Origin: Fibrobacterota bacterium
Lineage (GTDB): Bacteria > Fibrobacterota > Chitinivibrionia > Chitinivibrionales > Chitinispirillaceae
NCBI GenBank assembly: GCA_023412475.1
Contig: JAEYNR010000007.1
Coordinates: 1-27,110 of the forward strand
Length of the DNA: 27,110 bases
Direction: 5' to 3'
Position numbers and translations under genes: made by a program. The stretch's first letter is position 1; the number at the start of each line of letters is the position of its first letter. The notes below the pieces were generated by a model, which was not told the DNA's origin, ran no database searches, and worked only from the letters and a program-made list of their open reading frames with translations. Below are positions 25,137 to 27,110 of this stretch, in pieces.

Positions 25137-25715
25137 TTAGGGTAGAGTAGTTATTTTGTCATTGATTTTAATTCCTTTATTGTCAAACAATTTATATAGT
25201 CTTTGTATTTCTGAAAGCAGCATTTCGCCCAAGTTAGGCCACTCATTAAGAGATGCGATATCTTCTCTGGCACATCTATACACATGCATATTATAAATAT
25301 TTAAATAAATCAAAGATCCATCTTCACAGTAGGATCCAATAAAAAAATGATCATCATTAGCATTAATTGGGCGTTCTATTGTGTTAGGTGTTATCAAATT
25401 AAATGGTTGCTGCAATACAGACTCAATTGTTCGTTTGTAATTTGTTCTTAATCCAAAGAAAGAAATACTGCATGAAAAAGCATTCAGTCCATTCATTAAC
25501 AATAAAAATTTGCAATAAACATCTGGAATTCCTATTTCATTTAGCAGTTGTTCCAAATCTAAAACACCTATTGGTGGAAATATCTGATGAAACCAAGCTT
25601 GTGGTGCAATATGTTTTGTATTACCAAAAAGTTTGGTACCATTTTTAAGTTTGTGGTATCCAAAATTTTTAGATCTTTCAAGAATTTTTAAAACTTCATT
25701 AACATATTTTTCCAT
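25137..25715 (-). CDS. SMI1/KNR4 (SUKH) family immunity protein
   Basis: This 192-aa cytosolic protein starts at ATG 25715, 10 bp after the Rhs-GHH stop. The region around 50-165 shows the SUKH pattern: LDLEQLLNEIGIPDVYCKFL then LLMNGLNAF, the DDHFFIGSYCEDGSLIYLNI core, and an NEWPNLGEMLLSEIQRLYKL C-terminal helix. SUKH proteins are established immunity partners of polymorphic toxins, particularly HNH/EndoVII-type nucleases, which matches the gene just upstream. It should bind and block the toxin in the producing cell. There is no signal peptide, as expected for defence against a nuclease. Confidence 0.85.
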   Translation of the reverse strand: MEKYVNEVLKILERSKNFGYHKLKNGTKLFGNTKHIAPQAWFHQIFPPIGVLDLEQLLNEIGIPDVYCKFLLLMNGLNAFSCSISFFGLRTNYKRTIESVLQQPFNLITPNTIERPINANDDHFFIGSYCEDGSLIYLNIYNMHVYRCAREDIASLNEWPNLGEMLLSEIQRLYKLFDNKGIKINDKITTLP

Positions 25716-25725
25716 ATTTTTTATT

Positions 25726-27110
25726 TTACCTGTCTATAAGTTCGCCATTAGTAGCATTTCTATAATTACCTGAATGCCTTTTGATATGTTCACCCTTTTG
25801 AAGAAATTCAATATTCTTTTGATTACCTGCCAAATGTGGATTTTTTTTAACACTATTTATGTGATGGCCTACATACCCCTTCACTCTACCCGTAGCCAAT
25901 AATTCAGCTTTTTCTGTAGTAGACCAAGCTCTGGTACCAATACCTACATTTTTAACTAGGTTAGCTTCAGCTTTCCATGCTTTTACAACTGCATAAGATC
26001 TTAAGCTTCCCCCTATAGGAATCAAACCTGTTATATCACCATTTTCTAATGCTTCCCAATTTTTGTTTGATACTTCTCCCCAAGTGTTAAAAATTACGCT
26101 TGTAATCGTTGCTGCAACAATGGCTCCCTTTCCAAATTTTATTGGTGAATCCCACATCAAATTCGCCAGAAAAGGAGCATTTTCAGACAATTGTTGGAAC
26201 CAACCAGCATTAGCCATACTACTCATTGTTCCATTATCACCAGTATTCAATCCTTCTATTTTACTACCAGTTGGATCAATTAAATTTAGTGGATCATTGC
26301 CACAATAAACATAGGAATTCCAAAATTCATCCTCTGGATCAACACTCATCCACATTCCAATCTCCGGATCATGAAATCTCGCTCCGAAATAATACGCATT
26401 CAGCCCCGGCACTCCATAAACCGTATCTTCCCCTTCCCTGTCAAACTCTTTACCGGTAAACCGTTCTCTTTCCGGATCTGCACCAGGAGTAGCGATACCC
26501 GCCACTTCTTCCATTGTCCCGTAAGGCTGATACATTATGGCATCTGTAATATCGCCTGCATCGTTTATAACCATTCGGGTAGAGCCTAGATGATCTTTCA
26601 GGTAATAGTTATAGTAGTAGGATCCTGCAGAACCTTTACGGATCTGTCCTTCACCGTTGAGACTTGTGTACTCAAAAGCCAGATTATTTCCTCCATAGGA
26701 AAATACCAGCTTGTCCGGGTTATTGGCATTACCTTTCATCTCTGAGACGGTTTTTTCATTAGTGATAAGCAGGGACTGTCCTTGATCCAAATCGAAAACG
26801 TTTGATACTGTATATGTTACGCTATCAGGAGAAGGAATGTTAACAGAAGCAGAATTCACCACTACTCTCCCATAGAAAGTATTTATGCTTCTGGCTATTA
26901 GAGTGCTATCCGCAAGTCGTTCAAAATTAATAAGAATACTATCGTTTGTCCCGGATGGGGAAACCGAGTAATCGGTATAGGTAAGAGTGAATGTACCTGG
27001 AGGATTTGCAGTTACTTCACTTTCCTTTATCATCAGATCAATCTCTATTCTGGTAACCTGCTGGTTGGAGTAAACCGAATTATCAAAATAGTAAACCGCT
27101 TGTGATGGTT
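25726..27110 (-). CDS. Rhs-core protein with C-terminal GHH-type HNH/EndoVII nuclease toxin (5' end outside window)
   Basis: The frame is open to the right edge; its 5' end is not visible (the ATG at 27033 is internal). Visible parts: beta-rich pre-core; Rhs-associated core with YYLKDHLGSTRMVINDAGD, TGKEFDREGED, LNAYYFGARFHDPEIGMW and LNLIDPTG; a hydrophobic linker (FGKGAIVAATITSVIFNTW); and a C-terminal GHH motif (GYVGHHINSVKKNPHLAGN, then EHIKRHSGN). The GHH/HNH-EndoVII superfamily degrades DNA, so this should be a nuclease toxin released by Rhs autocleavage near DPTG. No YD repeats are seen in the visible part. The SUKH gene follows by 10 bp as its immunity partner. It shares near-identical DNA with the fragments at 21171-21307 and 23640-23985. 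Confidence 0.9.
   Translation of the reverse strand, partial: PSQAVYYFDNSVYSNQQVTRIEIDLMIKESEVTANPPGTFTLTYTDYSVSPSGTNDSILINFERLADSTLIARSINTFYGRVVVNSASVNIPSPDSVTYTVSNVFDLDQGQSLLITNEKTVSEMKGNANNPDKLVFSYGGNNLAFEYTSLNGEGQIRKGSAGSYYYNYYLKDHLGSTRMVINDAGDITDAIMYQPYGTMEEVAGIATPGADPERERFTGKEFDREGEDTVYGVPGLNAYYFGARFHDPEIGMWMSVDPEDEFWNSYVYCGNDPLNLIDPTGSKIEGLNTGDNGTMSSMANAGWFQQLSENAPFLANLMWDSPIKFGKGAIVAATITSVIFNTWGEVSNKNWEALENGDITGLIPIGGSLRSYAVVKAWKAEANLVKNVGIGTRAWSTTEKAELLATGRVKGYVGHHINSVKKNPHLAGNQKNIEFLQKGEHIKRHSGNYRNATNGELIDR
26275..26620. repeat. Rhs core repeat, copy 3 (intact)
   Basis: Intact version of the core present in damaged form at 23640-23985 and more distantly at about 2045-2330. Confidence 0.75.
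26974..27110. repeat. Rhs pre-core repeat, copy 2
   Basis: Same-orientation partner of 21171-21307; continues past the right edge of the window. Confidence 0.8.

Overview
The window reads as low-GC DNA from a Gram-negative bacterium with a large surface/secreted polymorphic-toxin (Rhs) repertoire. The mix of an OmpH/Skp-like periplasmic protein, a CBM3-like cellulose-binding module at the start of an Rhs-core protein, a Calx-beta plus parallel beta-helix surface protein, and a giant N-terminal Rhs/YD shell of the type common in the FCB superphylum suggests Fibrobacterota (for example Chitinispirillia) or a related FCB lineage. No rRNA, tRNA or housekeeping marker is present, so this placement is an inference.

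Left block (1-4645, minus strand): a gene start runs off the left edge, its start codon lying in a perfect inverted repeat. Next comes a secreted, probably beta-propeller protein (305-1252), 3 bp downstream of a composite Rhs-core protein (1256-4645). That protein joins a CBM3-like domain, surface beta-helix domains, a Ca-binding DxDxDG loop, an Rhs-associated core and a variable C-terminus with papain-like Gln/Cys/His spacing.

Mobile block (about 4690-8730): a roughly 3.2-kb transposon with a frameshifted zinc-ribbon gene, a DDE transposase, an ExeA-like AAA ATPase and a small third gene, bounded by recognisable inverted ends. It is followed by a hairpin and a frameshifted, truncated IS66 tnpA remnant lying between two degenerate direct repeats of about 150-175 bp.

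Operon block (8747-21034, minus strand): OmpH/Skp-like protein, short probable lipoprotein, 2048-aa Rhs/YD N-terminal shell without core or toxin, secreted cadherin-like/Calx-beta/beta-helix protein, and a membrane protein fused to a spermidine-synthase-like domain. Starts and stops overlap or lie 1-45 bp apart, so this is very probably one transcript. The shell protein lacks a core/tip, while the other Rhs genes here have a core/tip but no YD shell. This raises the possibility of a split Rhs system assembled from separate polypeptides.

Shuffled toxin block (21078-27110): an Rhs 5' fragment fused to a foreign gene tail; three copies of one serine recombinase (one intact, two 3' fragments); an Rhs core fragment with its own C-terminal domain and a 49-aa membrane protein as candidate immunity partner; an orphan toxin tail with a frameshifted immunity-like gene; a SUKH (SMI1/KNR4) immunity gene; and an Rhs protein with a C-terminal GHH-type HNH/EndoVII nuclease. 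The last reads in from beyond the right edge. The Rhs genes are all on the minus strand and the recombinases all on the plus strand. Two recombinase 3' ends converge on the 3' ends of toxin/immunity modules, which looks like repeated recombination of Rhs tips.
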